Shown: positions 42,425 through 51,986 of the stretch, one piece after another
Position numbering within the stretch: position 1 is the stretch's first letter
How the letters are laid out: every line of letters begins with the position of its first letter
Assembly: GCA_036961345.1 (NCBI GenBank)
Contig: JBALVT010000001.1
Span: 30,938 to 94,937 of the forward strand
DNA from: JBALVT01 sp036961345
GTDB lineage: Bacteria > Pseudomonadota > Gammaproteobacteria > Pseudomonadales > Halieaceae
Length of the DNA stretch: 64,000 bases
Direction of reading: 5' to 3'
Made by a program: the position numbers and the translations under genes
The notes under the pieces: generated by a model
What the model saw: only the letters and a program-made list of their open reading frames with translations
Told to the model about the DNA's origin: nothing
Databases searched by the model: none

Positions 42425-44071
42425 ATGAAAAAGCAGGTTTTTGACGTATGTGTTATCGGTACCGGTGCCGGCGGCGGGGTAATAATTGACCAATTGACCG
42501 CCGCAGGATTCTCGGTGGTTGGTCTGGAGCGGGGCCCCTACCTCAGTACCAGTGAATACGACGACGACGAATTGCGCAACGGCGTTCGTGATCTGGTATT
42601 TTCGCCCAATCAGGAGGAGTCGTTTTATAATGCGGCCACCGGTGAAACGCAGACGGGCAGTTTTAGTCGTATATCGCATTGTGTCGGCGGCACTATCTCG
42701 CATTGGGATGGCATGTCCTGGCGCTTTCGCCCGGACGAGTTCAAGGTATTGTCCACTGAAGGGTCTGTTGCCGGGGCTTCATTGGCCGACTGGCCTATCA
42801 GCTATGAGGATATGGCACCCTTCTACGAAAAAGCGGAGTGGGACTTCGGCATATCGGGTACCGCCGGGTCGCATAGCACTGAAGGTTCTCGCGCACGGGG
42901 CTATCCCAATCCGCCTCACCCCTATCGCACCGCCAGTAAAATGATTGAAAAAGGCGCTACGGAAATGGGTTACAAGCCCTTTCCCATACCACTGGCAATC
43001 AACTCTCAGCCCTACGGCGGTCGACCTGGTTGTGTGCGCGGTGGGGCCTGCCGGGGCTATGGTTGTCCCATACACGCCAAATCTACCACTTACTCAGTTT
43101 CTCTGCCTCGGGCCACGGCTACAGGAAAGCTCGATTTACGGGCTGATGCCATGGTGTTTGAGCTGCCAATGAAAGACGGCCGGGTAACCGGAGCCCGCTA
43201 CCTCGATGTCAAAGGCAATGCCCACGAAGTGCTGGCAAAACATGTGATCTGCGCAGCCGGCACTATTGGTACGCCCCATCTAATGCTGCAAAGCCTGTCG
43301 GGCAGTTCGGCTGATGGCCTGGGTAACAGCTCGGGCCTGGTGGGCAAAAACTTGCAGTTCCACCACTTTCCCAGCGCCGTTGCTGTTTTCGATGATGACA
43401 TGCGCGCCTATACCGGCTTTGAAGGGCATGTTGCCTTTGACGATTTGCATGCCAGCGACGCCAAGCGAGGTTTTATCCGCGGAGGTGTGGTGATAGAGGC
43501 CAATATCTTTACTCACCAGCCCATTATGCACAGCCTCGCGTTAGCCGGGTCGCAAAACAACTGGGGAGCTGGTCTCAAAGACCATATGCGCGATTTTACA
43601 CGTACAGTGCATTTCGCCGGCGTATGCGAAGAGTTGCCAATGGAATCTAACCGCGTGGAGCTCGACCCCAATATAAAAGACCGTTTTGGGTTGCCAGTAC
43701 CTCGAATTACCAAAACCAATCACCCTAACGATATAGCCATGAGCTATTGGTTTGAGAAACGATTAAACGAAGTGGCGCTGGCAGCTGGCGCCAGCAGGAT
43801 TCTCAATCCATCGATACCGGGGCTGGATATCAAACTCGAGGAACCTGTCTCGGGCGCTGAGCACAACCACGGCACCTGTCGTATGGGCAACGATCCCAAC
43901 ACTTCGGTGTTGGATAAGTGGTGCCGCAGCCATGATGTGCCAAACTTCTGGGTGGCAGACGGTAGCTCTATGCCCACCAATGCAGGGTATAACCCTACGC
44001 TGACCATTCTGGCTAACGCGTATCGAATCTCTGACTACTTTATTCGTGAATCTGCGAGGCAATCGCTATGA
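42425..44071 (+). CDS. GMC-family oxidoreductase (gluconate/sorbitol-dehydrogenase-like large subunit)
   Basis: A 548-aa flavoprotein. FAD-binding GTGAGGGVIIDQLTAAGFSV and the later LERGPYL are followed by GGTISHWDGMSWRF, AKHVICAAGTIGTPHLML (GMC signature 2) and a C-terminal NHGTCRMGND with catalytic His, then ADGSSMPTNAGYNPTLTI. A Cys-rich stretch, CVRGGACRGYGCPIH, is typical of membrane-linked dehydrogenases of this group. It oxidises an alcohol group of a sugar, sterol-like or long-chain alcohol and passes electrons to the respiratory chain. Its stop overlaps the next gene start (ATGA), so the two subunits are coupled. Confidence 0.92.
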   Translation: MKKQVFDVCVIGTGAGGGVIIDQLTAAGFSVVGLERGPYLSTSEYDDDELRNGVRDLVFSPNQEESFYNAATGETQTGSFSRISHCVGGTISHWDGMSWRFRPDEFKVLSTEGSVAGASLADWPISYEDMAPFYEKAEWDFGISGTAGSHSTEGSRARGYPNPPHPYRTASKMIEKGATEMGYKPFPIPLAINSQPYGGRPGCVRGGACRGYGCPIHAKSTTYSVSLPRATATGKLDLRADAMVFELPMKDGRVTGARYLDVKGNAHEVLAKHVICAAGTIGTPHLMLQSLSGSSADGLGNSSGLVGKNLQFHHFPSAVAVFDDDMRAYTGFEGHVAFDDLHASDAKRGFIRGGVVIEANIFTHQPIMHSLALAGSQNNWGAGLKDHMRDFTRTVHFAGVCEELPMESNRVELDPNIKDRFGLPVPRITKTNHPNDIAMSYWFEKRLNEVALAAGASRILNPSIPGLDIKLEEPVSGAEHNHGTCRMGNDPNTSVLDKWCRSHDVPNFWVADGSSMPTNAGYNPTLTILANAYRISDYFIRESARQSL

Positions 44072-44697
44072 GTATTAATAAAGACACAGCCCTTAGCCGT
44101 CGCACCTTGTTGCGCGGAACATCAATATTCGGTGGTGGCCTTTTCATGGCTCTAAACCTCCAGCGGCCACTTGCCCTAGCGGCCATGAAGAGCGATACAC
44201 CGGCGGTATTCGATGCAGCTCAATGGCAAACCGTAGAGGCCATCACGGGAAGAATTGTTCCCACCGATCATCAGCCGGGAGCCATTGAGGCCAATTGCGT
44301 CAATTTCATCGATAAAACCCTGGCGAATGAAGATGCGGAATCGCGCCCCGATTTCATTGCGGGACTGGCATCGCTGGACATGGTATGCGCAAAAAAACTG
44401 GATAAGCCCTTTGTGGAGCTTGATGCCAGTCACCAAGACCTTGTGCTGTCTGAGCTGGAGTCAGACTCGGCCGCGCACTGGCCAAACATGGGGCCCGCCG
44501 GAAGTGTATTTTTCGAACTGGTGCGCACACTGACGATTATGGGATTTATGGCTGATCCCAAGTATGGGGGTAACGCCAATTTGGCGGGCTGGCGTGTGGC
44601 GCGCTACCCCGGGCCGCGCCATCACAAAGGCGGCTACACGCCAGCCCAAATGGTAGGTGAGGAAGAAATCATTACGATGTGGGGCGACAAAATGTAG
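44068..44697 (+). CDS. Gluconate 2-dehydrogenase subunit 3-like, Tat-exported
   Basis: A 209-aa small subunit. The N-terminus SRRTLLRGTSIFGGGLF is a twin-arginine signal. The mature part contains VEAITGRIVPTDHQPGA and FMADPKYGGNANLAGW, standard for gluconate_2-dh3 proteins. It escorts and anchors the GMC subunit, giving an extracytoplasmic dehydrogenase. The third component, a cytochrome c subunit, is not present next to it. Confidence 0.92.
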   Translation: MSINKDTALSRRTLLRGTSIFGGGLFMALNLQRPLALAAMKSDTPAVFDAAQWQTVEAITGRIVPTDHQPGAIEANCVNFIDKTLANEDAESRPDFIAGLASLDMVCAKKLDKPFVELDASHQDLVLSELESDSAAHWPNMGPAGSVFFELVRTLTIMGFMADPKYGGNANLAGWRVARYPGPRHHKGGYTPAQMVGEEEIITMWGDKM

Positions 44698-44776
44698 CGC
44701 CGGACACAATGTTGAATACCACACACAATTAATTTGACCATAAAAACGCGTCATTTAGACGAGGAGTATGATTGCT

Positions 44777-45226
44777 ATGACTGACTACCAGTTAGACGAA
44801 AGTAAAATTCAATGGAAGCAAATGGAAGGCTTTGACCACTTGAGCCTGGTTGTTCTGGATGTGGATCGCGACAACCAGGTTGTTGATGCATTGTTCAAAT
44901 TTACGGCCAACGAAAAAATTGCATTGCACCGGCATGTGGCGCTAAACCACATGCTGGTAATACAGGGAGAGCACATCCTCTATGAACCAGACGGCGCCAT
45001 TAAGGAGACCCGCCCAACCGGGCGTTACACCGTTAGCCCCCCCAGCGACGAGCCCCACCGCGAAGGCGGGGGCGCCGGGCAGGATGTCATCATCTTTTTT
45101 AGCATTCGTGGCACTGATGGTGTGATGTATGAAATTCTCGATGACGACCAGAATATAATCGCGACTCTGGGCATGGAAGACTTTGAAGATCAGCTGGCCG
45201 CGCAGGCTACCAGTATTGCGGCCTGA
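44777..45226 (+). CDS. Cupin-domain protein (ChrR/acetylacetone-dioxygenase-like)
   Basis: A 149-aa single-domain cupin. Motif 1 is ANEKIALHRHVALNHMLVIQGEHILY, with two His for metal; motif 2 region is PPSDEPHREGGGAGQDVIIFF. ATG 44777 has GAGGAG at a good distance; an ATG at 44768 lies too near it. It follows the GMC pair by 79 bp on the same strand, so it may act in the same pathway as an isomerase or dioxygenase, or as a sensor-like binding protein. Confidence 0.82.
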   Translation: MTDYQLDESKIQWKQMEGFDHLSLVVLDVDRDNQVVDALFKFTANEKIALHRHVALNHMLVIQGEHILYEPDGAIKETRPTGRYTVSPPSDEPHREGGGAGQDVIIFFSIRGTDGVMYEILDDDQNIIATLGMEDFEDQLAAQATSIAA

Positions 45227-45386
45227 TCGCTTTCTAGCGGGATTGGCTGCAGAGTCTTCGGGAATGTTCATATTTTGACATATATTATGCTGTTATAAGT
45301 GTGTTTGCCTATCCGCCCCAGATAACGCTGGTAATGGGGTGTACTGAAATGGCAATATTCAATCACACTGCTAATGGATTGCTGAT

Positions 45387-47204
45387 ATGGCTCTATTTCC
45401 CAAATCCCGAGAAGTTGTTCGGGTGTTAAATGAATTTCGTAAAATCGCACCGGCGCTGGCCTTTAAGATGCCCGAGGATGACGAAAAAACCTCACTGGGC
45501 ACGCTTTTCGAGGATACGGTTGACCGCTATCCAAACAATGTAATGCTGCTGTGTGAGGGCAGGCAGTGGACCTATGCCGAATTCAATGCTGAGGTAAACC
45601 GCCTGGCCCATTTACTGGATGAGCGGGGTGTTGTCCGGGGTGATACCGTGGCAATGTTCATGGAGAATCGGGCGGAATTTATACTTGTGATGTTAGCGCT
45701 GGTGAAACTCGGTGCGAGAGCCAGCCTGGTGAATAACAGCCTCACAGGTGCTGCCTTGGTACACTGCCTAACGGCTACCAACGCAAGTCGATGTATTGTT
45801 GGCGAGGAGCGTGCGGCGGTGCTTCTTGAGGTACTCGGCGATCTGGAATTAGAGGCCGGAAAAGACTACTTCTGGATTCCCGATGGGGGTACCTCCGCAG
45901 CGCCGGACTGGGCGGAAAACGCAATCGAAGCCATGGCGAGCATGTCGGCTGAAAACCTGGCAGTAACGCGCGAGGTTACAGCCGGAGAACCGGCCTTCTA
46001 CATCTTTACGTCTGGTACTACCGGGCTGCCCAAAGCGGCCATCCTTCCGCACCGAAAAATTCTCGCTGTTGGTATGGGTGCAGGTCGCATTGGATTTCAG
46101 GTAAAGCCTGAAGACCGGTTGTACCTATGCTTGCCGGTTTATCATCTTACCGGTATGGGCCCGGGTTTTTGCGGGTTTATCTCCGGCGGTGGATCTATAT
46201 TCTTACGTCGCAGCTTCTCCGCATCGAGCTTCTGGCCCGAGGTGCAGCAGCATAATTGTAATAGTTTTGTCTACGTCGGTGAGCTTTGCCGGTACCTGTC
46301 AATGCAGCCGGAGCGTCCCGAGGAAAAAAACAACCCGCTACAAAAAATGCTTGGTAATGGGTTGCGGCCCGATGTGTGGGATGAGTTCAAGAACCGATTC
46401 GATGTTCCGCGCATATGCGAAATTTACGGGGCCAGCGAAGGCAATACCAGCTTCCTCAATCTTCTGAATAAGGACAAAACGATTGGTGCTGCTATTTCAA
46501 AGGTGGCACTTGTGCAATACGACAACGAGACCGATGAAATTGCGCGCAACAGCGCCGGACGTTGTATCGAAGTGCCTCTGGGGGAGCCCGGTTTATTGTT
46601 GGGGCAAATTAACAAAAAGGCCCAGTTTGATGGCTATACCAATCCGGAGGCGACCGCTAGTAAGATCGTGCGCAATGTACTCAAAAAAGGCGATGCCTGG
46701 TTTAACACGGGTGATCTGATTAAGCAGATCGACGTGGGTTTTGCCATGGGCCTCAAACATTTCCAGTTTGTTGATCGCACCGGCGATACTTTCCGCTGGC
46801 GCGCGGAAAACGTGTCGACTAACGAAGTCGGTGAAGTTATCAATGCGCATCCGCAGATAAATATGGCCAATGTGTACGGTGTGGAAGTACCGGGTACCGA
46901 GGGGAGAGCCGGGATGGTGGCTTTCGAGTTGGACGATGGCGTTGAGTTAGACCTGAATGCCTTCCAGGCTTTGGTCGAAAGTGAACTGCCTCCCTATGCA
47001 CAGCCAGTATTTATTCGTGTTTTGCGGTCGGCAGAAACCACCATGACTTTCAAATTACTGAAGGGTGACTTACGCAAGCAAGCTTTTCACCCCGACAAGG
47101 TTGGCGACGATATCATTTATTTGCGCAAACCTCGCAGTGATTGTTATGAACGACTTGATGGCGATTTTTACGAGCAATTGTTAGCCGGTAACGGAGGGTA
47201 TTAA
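45387..47204 (+). CDS. Long/very-long-chain acyl-CoA synthetase (FATP/FadD6 type)
   Basis: A 605-aa AMP-forming ligase. AMP-binding motif YIFTSGTTGLPKAAIL is canonical. The FATP-type motif IYGASEGNTSFLNLL and a late RTGDTFRWRAENVSTNEV identify the SLC27/FATP subgroup, which activates very-long-chain fatty acids, bile acids or steroid side chains to CoA thioesters. A strong intrinsic terminator overlaps the stop codon, so it ends its transcript. Located after the GMC dehydrogenase/cupin set, it may activate an acid formed from the alcohol oxidised there. Confidence 0.93.
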   Translation: MALFPKSREVVRVLNEFRKIAPALAFKMPEDDEKTSLGTLFEDTVDRYPNNVMLLCEGRQWTYAEFNAEVNRLAHLLDERGVVRGDTVAMFMENRAEFILVMLALVKLGARASLVNNSLTGAALVHCLTATNASRCIVGEERAAVLLEVLGDLELEAGKDYFWIPDGGTSAAPDWAENAIEAMASMSAENLAVTREVTAGEPAFYIFTSGTTGLPKAAILPHRKILAVGMGAGRIGFQVKPEDRLYLCLPVYHLTGMGPGFCGFISGGGSIFLRRSFSASSFWPEVQQHNCNSFVYVGELCRYLSMQPERPEEKNNPLQKMLGNGLRPDVWDEFKNRFDVPRICEIYGASEGNTSFLNLLNKDKTIGAAISKVALVQYDNETDEIARNSAGRCIEVPLGEPGLLLGQINKKAQFDGYTNPEATASKIVRNVLKKGDAWFNTGDLIKQIDVGFAMGLKHFQFVDRTGDTFRWRAENVSTNEVGEVINAHPQINMANVYGVEVPGTEGRAGMVAFELDDGVELDLNAFQALVESELPPYAQPVFIRVLRSAETTMTFKLLKGDLRKQAFHPDKVGDDIIYLRKPRSDCYERLDGDFYEQLLAGNGGY

Positions 47205-47218
47205 ACCCCTCCGTTTTT
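47191..47218 (+). terminator. Intrinsic terminator of the acyl-CoA synthetase gene
   Basis: Stem ACGGAGGG (47191-47198) pairs perfectly with CCCTCCGT (47207-47214) across an 8-nt loop, followed by a T-run to 47218. The stop codon (47202-47204) lies in the loop. Confidence 0.85.
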
Positions 47219-47261
47219 CGATAAGTTATGTAGAAGAATGCTCATCAGTGCCCGTTGCGCA

Positions 47262-48542
47262 TCACTCACCCATTGCCTGATATGTCATCACCATCATTTC
47301 CTGTCGGAAGGGCCAGGGAGAGCCCATTAGCTGTACCATGCCGATGCCGACGATATCTTCAACAGGGTCAATCCAGAATACAGTACCGGCCGCACCACCC
47401 CAAAAATAGGTTCCGGCAGAGCTCATGGCCCCCCACTTGGCGGGGTCCATAATAATGCCAAACCCGAGTCCGAACCCGGTTCCCTGTAAGCTCGCAGAAA
47501 GAGTCCCCGACGGAGCTTCTCCAGAGGAACTCACCTGCGTAGTGGCACCCAAATGATTCTGTGTCATAAACTCGATTGTTTTTGGGCTTAGCAGACGGGC
47601 GCCGTTGAGCTTGCCACCATTTCTCATCATTTCAGCAAATTTCATGTAGTCGCCAATGGTGGATACGAGACCATGGCCACCGAGGAAAAGTGATACATCT
47701 GTATGGCTCGAGTAAAGGGGGGATCCTGCAAGAAGAGGAGTCAGCTGCTTGCTCTTGGGGTCCCAGCGGTGGTTTGTTGCGAATAGGTCTGCTTTTTCAC
47801 CAGGTACATTGAAAAATGTATTATCCATGTCCAGCGGATCGAACACACGTTGCTGTAGAAATTGGGCAAAACTCATGCCTGAAATCTTCTCGGCGACGGC
47901 ACCGAGCACATCGGACGCTACGCTGTAGTGCCATCGCTCACCGGGTTCAAATAACAAGGGCAACTCCACCAAATTGTCGATGAACGCGTCGAGGTCTGCG
48001 GCGGGTGTTTTCCTCAATTCCCGATAAAGCTTGTCAACTGGGTTTTCTGGGTCAAAGCCATAACTTAATCCCGCTGTATGAGTTAACAGTTGGTGCATAG
48101 TGATAGGCGTCTTGGCATCTACGGCGCCCTCCATTGTCCACACTTTCATGTTGGCGAACTGGGGCAAAAATTTTGATACAGGGTCATTGAGCTGAAATGC
48201 GCCTTCCTCGTATAACATCATTAGCGCTATGGCAGTGATTGGCTTGGTCATTGAATATATTCTGAACAAAGTGTCCTGGTTTATCGGCTTGGTATTGTCT
48301 ACGCCGTAAGTGCCTGCTGCGTCCAGGTGGATTATTTTTCCGTGGCGCGCCACCATGGTGACCACACCGGCGAATTTTCCCTCATCAACATACTTTTGAT
48401 TCATGTCACTCAGGCGTTCCAGTCTTTCACTGGACATGCCCACCTTTTCCGGTTTGGCGGTGGCGAGTTCTTTGCCCGTCGATACATGCGAAGACAGAAC
48501 AAGGAGTGCCGCGAGCAATATGCGTATAGTAATTCTTCTCAT
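47262..48542 (-). CDS. Secreted serine hydrolase, beta-lactamase (class C/EstB) family
   Basis: A 426-aa protein with signal peptide (RRITIRILLAALLVLSSHVS). The SxxK nucleophile motif is RIYSMTKPITAI; the Tyr motif is WHYSVASDVLG; a C-terminal FWGGAAGT takes the place of the KTG/HxG box. Such proteins are more often esterases or D-Ala-related peptidases than true beta-lactamases. ATG 48542 follows AGGGGAA; ten further codons are open upstream. It is convergent with the acyl-CoA synthetase. Confidence 0.9.
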   Translation of the reverse strand: MRRITIRILLAALLVLSSHVSTGKELATAKPEKVGMSSERLERLSDMNQKYVDEGKFAGVVTMVARHGKIIHLDAAGTYGVDNTKPINQDTLFRIYSMTKPITAIALMMLYEEGAFQLNDPVSKFLPQFANMKVWTMEGAVDAKTPITMHQLLTHTAGLSYGFDPENPVDKLYRELRKTPAADLDAFIDNLVELPLLFEPGERWHYSVASDVLGAVAEKISGMSFAQFLQQRVFDPLDMDNTFFNVPGEKADLFATNHRWDPKSKQLTPLLAGSPLYSSHTDVSLFLGGHGLVSTIGDYMKFAEMMRNGGKLNGARLLSPKTIEFMTQNHLGATTQVSSSGEAPSGTLSASLQGTGFGLGFGIIMDPAKWGAMSSAGTYFWGGAAGTVFWIDPVEDIVGIGMVQLMGSPWPFRQEMMVMTYQAMGE

Positions 48543-48680
48543 AGAACTTTCCCCTAAGTTGTTAAACTTCATTTTGAAAATATCTCCGCATGTGACTCTG
48601 TAGTGATGGCTTGGGTCACCACACTCTGGATGGATTTTTTTAAACGCGTCGATTTTTGTTAGCTTTCTTTAATTGTCCCA

Positions 48681-48699
48681 AATATAGTATATATAGCAT
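48681..48699. promoter_or_regulatory. AT-rich operator-like site upstream of the GntR gene (weak match)
   Basis: AATATAGTATATATAGCAT lies about 90 bp upstream of the regulator gene. It shares the TATA-rich alternating character of the sites before the other regulon genes but aligns poorly with the 17-bp consensus, so it may only be a promoter element. Confidence 0.35.
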
Positions 48700-48790
48700 C
48701 AGAGGCGGCTTTTTAGTACCCTTCGATGATGCAGGCCTTCTTCTTGAGGCGTGATTTTCTGAGTGAATCGATCGAAAAGGAATTTACTAT

Positions 48791-49501
48791 ATGTTCAAGA
48801 GTAACAATGGAATGAATCTAACCCAACAAATAGCGCACCATTTGGGGAAATCTATTATCAGTGGCGTGTATGGCGACCACAACCCCGTTCCCTCGGAAGC
48901 TGTTTTATGTCAAGAGTTAGATGTTAGCCGCAGTGCTGCTCGCGAGGCAGTAAAATCGCTTGCGGCCAAGGGCTTGATATCGTCCCGAGCCCGTCAGGGT
49001 ATCAGAGTGCTGCCAGAGTCCGAGTGGAACCTGTTCGACGCCGATATTCTAGGCTGGATAAGAGATTCCAATCCTTCACTCGAATTGTTGCAAGAATTTG
49101 CCGAGTTGCGCATTGCAATGGAGCCGGCGGCTGCGTGGCTGGCGGCTCAGCGGCAGAACACACAAGAGATTGCGCTCATTGGAGTGGCTCTTGAGCGAAT
49201 GAAAAAAGCCGAGTCGGGCCTGGATGATCCGCTGGAGTCTGATATCGCTTTTCACTCGAGTATCTTGAAGGCCAGTGGCAATCGTTTCTATATGCAGTTA
49301 GGTAGAGTGATTGATACCACATTGCGGGTGAGCATACGCTTTACCAACATGCTCACCGGCGTAAGTGCGGCCGACTATCTGGATCACAAAAAGATTTATG
49401 ACGCGATAGTGGCAAATAAACCTGACAAGGCGCAAAAGGAGTCTCAGAAATTGGTAGGAGACGCTTTGCAGTTAATTAATGTCGCGCTGGAGGGGAAGTA
49501 G
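48791..49501 (+). CDS. GntR/FadR-family transcriptional regulator of the galactoside cluster (DgoR-like)
   Basis: A 236-aa regulator with an N-terminal winged helix (VPSEAVLCQELDVSRSAARE, then KSLAAKGLISSRARQGIRVL) and a C-terminal all-helical FCD domain (LEFAELRIAMEPAAA-like start, SDIAFHSSILKASGN with Asp and His metal ligands). FCD regulators bind sugar acids; in Enterobacteria DgoR responds to D-galactonate. Its gene is convergent with the galactonate dehydratase gene (22 bp between stops), which supports galactonate or a related acid as effector. Confidence 0.92.
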   Translation: MFKSNNGMNLTQQIAHHLGKSIISGVYGDHNPVPSEAVLCQELDVSRSAAREAVKSLAAKGLISSRARQGIRVLPESEWNLFDADILGWIRDSNPSLELLQEFAELRIAMEPAAAWLAAQRQNTQEIALIGVALERMKKAESGLDDPLESDIAFHSSILKASGNRFYMQLGRVIDTTLRVSIRFTNMLTGVSAADYLDHKKIYDAIVANKPDKAQKESQKLVGDALQLINVALEGK

Positions 49502-49522
49502 CGCTAGTCTTCTGCGCGGCAG

Positions 49523-50671
49523 CTACCATTCTGCGATGGAGCCGTCCTCATGCCGCCAGATGGGGTTTTTCCATTCACAGGCTTTTTTGGACGCTTCGAT
49601 AACCGCTTCCTCATCAACCACAACTCCCAGCCCAGGCTTGGGTAACGGATTGATATAGCCATCAGTAATCGCAAAATCCTCTTTGTTCACGACATAGTCC
49701 AACAGCTCCGCACCCTCGTTATAATGGATACCCATGGATTGTTCCTGTATCACCGCGTTATAGGAAACGAAGTCCACTGCCAGGCATGACGCTAAAGCAA
49801 TGGGGCCCAGCGGGCAATGGGGTGCTAATCCGACGTCGTAGGCTTCGGCCATTGAGGCGATTTTCAGACACTCGGTAATACCACCGGCATGCGATAAATC
49901 TGGCTGAACGATGCCGAGGCCGCCGGTCTCGAAGACTCGCTTGAAATCGAAGCGGCTATACATACGCTCACCTGCGGCTAGCACAATGCTCGTATTCTGG
50001 CACAGTAGTGGATACTGTTCGGCTTGTTCCGCCAATACAGGTTCTTCCACAAAAAGGGGGTGGTAGGGTTCGAGTTCTCTGAGAAGTACTTTAGCCATGG
50101 GTACAGAGACTCTACCGTGAAAGTCCAGGCCAAAATCGATGCTGCTGCCGAAGTTTTCTCGAATAGTTGCCACACGAGCAATGACCTGCTCGATGGCTCG
50201 AAAACTGTCAATCATTCTGAGCTTGCCACAGCCATTGAGTTTGAAGGTGTCCCAGCCCTGGTCCAGTAGCTCCTGGATTTGTCTGCTTTCGTCTTCGGGG
50301 TCGTCACCGCCCACCCAGGAGTAGGTTTTCATCTTGTCCCGGCAGGTACCGCCGAGCAAATCATAAACCGGCCTGTCCAGATCTTTGCCCTTAATGTCCC
50401 ACAGAGCCTGGTCAATTCCAGCAATCGCCGACATGAGTATCGGGCCGCCGCGATAAAATCCGCCGCGATAAAGTGTTTGCCAGATGTCGTTGATTTGCCG
50501 GGGGTCTTTACCTATCAGGTAGGTGGAAAGCTCATTGACGGCCGCTGCAACGGTTTCGGCGCGTCCTTCAATAACCGGCTCGCCCCATCCAACAATGCCC
50601 TCATCGGTATCTATCGCAAGGAAAAGCCAACGAGGGGCAACGGGGTAGAGTCGAAGATTGGTAATTTTCAT
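49523..50671 (-). CDS. dgoD: D-galactonate dehydratase (enolase superfamily)
   Basis: From ATG 50671 the protein is 382 aa, the same length as E. coli DgoD, and the active-site residues fall at identical numbers: D183 and H185 (GLDFHGRVS), E209 (FVEEPV), E235 (AGERMYSR) and H285 (APHCPLGP). It dehydrates D-galactonate to 2-keto-3-deoxy-galactonate in the De Ley-Doudoroff route. A 14-codon upstream extension to 50713 is open but not family-like. The promoter region shared with galM contains an operator-like site. Downstream kinase and aldolase (dgoK, dgoA) are absent from the window. Confidence 0.95.
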   Translation of the reverse strand: MKITNLRLYPVAPRWLFLAIDTDEGIVGWGEPVIEGRAETVAAAVNELSTYLIGKDPRQINDIWQTLYRGGFYRGGPILMSAIAGIDQALWDIKGKDLDRPVYDLLGGTCRDKMKTYSWVGGDDPEDESRQIQELLDQGWDTFKLNGCGKLRMIDSFRAIEQVIARVATIRENFGSSIDFGLDFHGRVSVPMAKVLLRELEPYHPLFVEEPVLAEQAEQYPLLCQNTSIVLAAGERMYSRFDFKRVFETGGLGIVQPDLSHAGGITECLKIASMAEAYDVGLAPHCPLGPIALASCLAVDFVSYNAVIQEQSMGIHYNEGAELLDYVVNKEDFAITDGYINPLPKPGLGVVVDEEAVIEASKKACEWKNPIWRHEDGSIAEW

Positions 50672-50798
50672 GAAAGACTGTGTCTCTGCTGTCGCACGAT
50701 AACTGCGCCGCACTTCTGCGTTACTTTCCAGGACCGGAATCTGCGCAGCTAAACCTGCCCAGGGATTATTATTACTGGCTTCTGGATTAATTGTAGTA

Positions 50799-50815
50799 TA
50801 AATATGTTATATAAA
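50799..50815. promoter_or_regulatory. Operator-like site between dgoD and galM
   Basis: TAAATATGTTATATAAA matches 12 of 17 positions of the site ATTATATGATATATAAT (the 57640 site inverted). It lies between divergent dgoD and galM and could control both. Confidence 0.55.
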
Positions 50816-50921
50816 TCAACAAGTCGTTTTGTCAGCCAGGTCGGCCGCGTATGACGATGGCGTAAACTACACCAGTAGAGAGTGATATGAACGAGGCGCA
50901 ACCAGAGCATATGCAGCACAG

Positions 50922-51944
50922 ATGATTGAGTGCGTTACTTTGAAAAATAGTAACGGGGCGAGTCTCGATGTGATAAACCTCGGGGCCGCAATTACAGCGT
51001 TACGAATGCCGGACAGGCACGGTGACTTGCACGACATTGTACTTGGTTATGAGGACTTCGCTCAGTATCTCGTTAATCCATTTTACTTCGGTGTTGTGGT
51101 AGGTCGTGTTGCCAATCGTATCGCACACGGACGTTTTCAACTGAATCATAGCAATCACCAACTTGCCTGCAATGAAGGACCGCACCATTTACATGGTGGC
51201 GCGGGTGGCTTTCATCGGCGCACCTGGTTATGGGGTGAAGAGCCATCAGTGGCGCAAGAGTGTGATCGTATCACTCTGACCTACCTCAGCGCGGATGGAG
51301 AAGATGGCTATCCGGGAAACCTTCAGGTCGCAGTTAGTTACCGTTTGACCGAACACAATGAGCTGATCATCGAATATTGCGCGAGTTGCGACCAGCCGAC
51401 TATCGTAAATCTAACCCAGCACTCCTATTTCAATCTGGCGGGGCATGACAGCGGAGAAATTCTCAATCACCTGATCCGTATTAATTCAAATGAATACACA
51501 CCAACCGGAGGCGATCAAATTCCCACAGGTGAGGTGTCCTCGGTAGAAAATACTCCTCTGGACCTCCGCAGAATGAAGCGAATTTGGGATTGCCTCGGCG
51601 ACACCCATCCGCAACTGCAAGTTGAAAGTGGTTTCGATCACAACTTTGTCTTGCACGAATCCGTGCAAGGAGAACTGAGTCTTGCTGCCGAGCTTTACGA
51701 GCCTGTGAGCGGACGTACTTTGACAGTACTGACCGATCAGCCTGGGCTGCAGTTATACACTGGGAATTTCATCGAGGAGGGGACACTGGGAAAAAAGGGG
51801 GCTATCTACAATCGCCATGCAGGCCTTTGCCTTGAGACGCAACACTTTCCGGACTCGCCCAATAAATCGAATTTCCCTTCGGTAGAGCTGTTGCCCGGTC
51901 AAGCGTTTAACAGCAAAACAATTTACCGATTTGGGACTGATTAA
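50922..51944 (+). CDS. galM: Aldose 1-epimerase (galactose mutarotase)
   Basis: A 340-aa GalM. Sugar-binding GRVANRIAHGRF, the catalytic His in LTQHSYFNLAG, and the catalytic Glu in LCLETQHFPDSPN are all conserved, as is GFDHNFVL. It interconverts alpha- and beta-galactose, supplying the anomer needed by galactose dehydrogenase after glycosidase action. It has no signal peptide, so it acts in the cytoplasm. It is divergent from dgoD and convergent with the GlpD-like gene. Confidence 0.95.
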   Translation: MIECVTLKNSNGASLDVINLGAAITALRMPDRHGDLHDIVLGYEDFAQYLVNPFYFGVVVGRVANRIAHGRFQLNHSNHQLACNEGPHHLHGGAGGFHRRTWLWGEEPSVAQECDRITLTYLSADGEDGYPGNLQVAVSYRLTEHNELIIEYCASCDQPTIVNLTQHSYFNLAGHDSGEILNHLIRINSNEYTPTGGDQIPTGEVSSVENTPLDLRRMKRIWDCLGDTHPQLQVESGFDHNFVLHESVQGELSLAAELYEPVSGRTLTVLTDQPGLQLYTGNFIEEGTLGKKGAIYNRHAGLCLETQHFPDSPNKSNFPSVELLPGQAFNSKTIYRFGTD

Positions 51945-51986
51945 TAAAGCGGGACGCTTTGCCATATTTCATGGCAGTGAACCCTA

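Noticed and set aside
45241..45300. TTGACA / TATAAG promoter for the acyl-CoA synthetase
   Set aside because: The spacing is about 13 bp, well below the 16-18 bp needed for a sigma-70 promoter.
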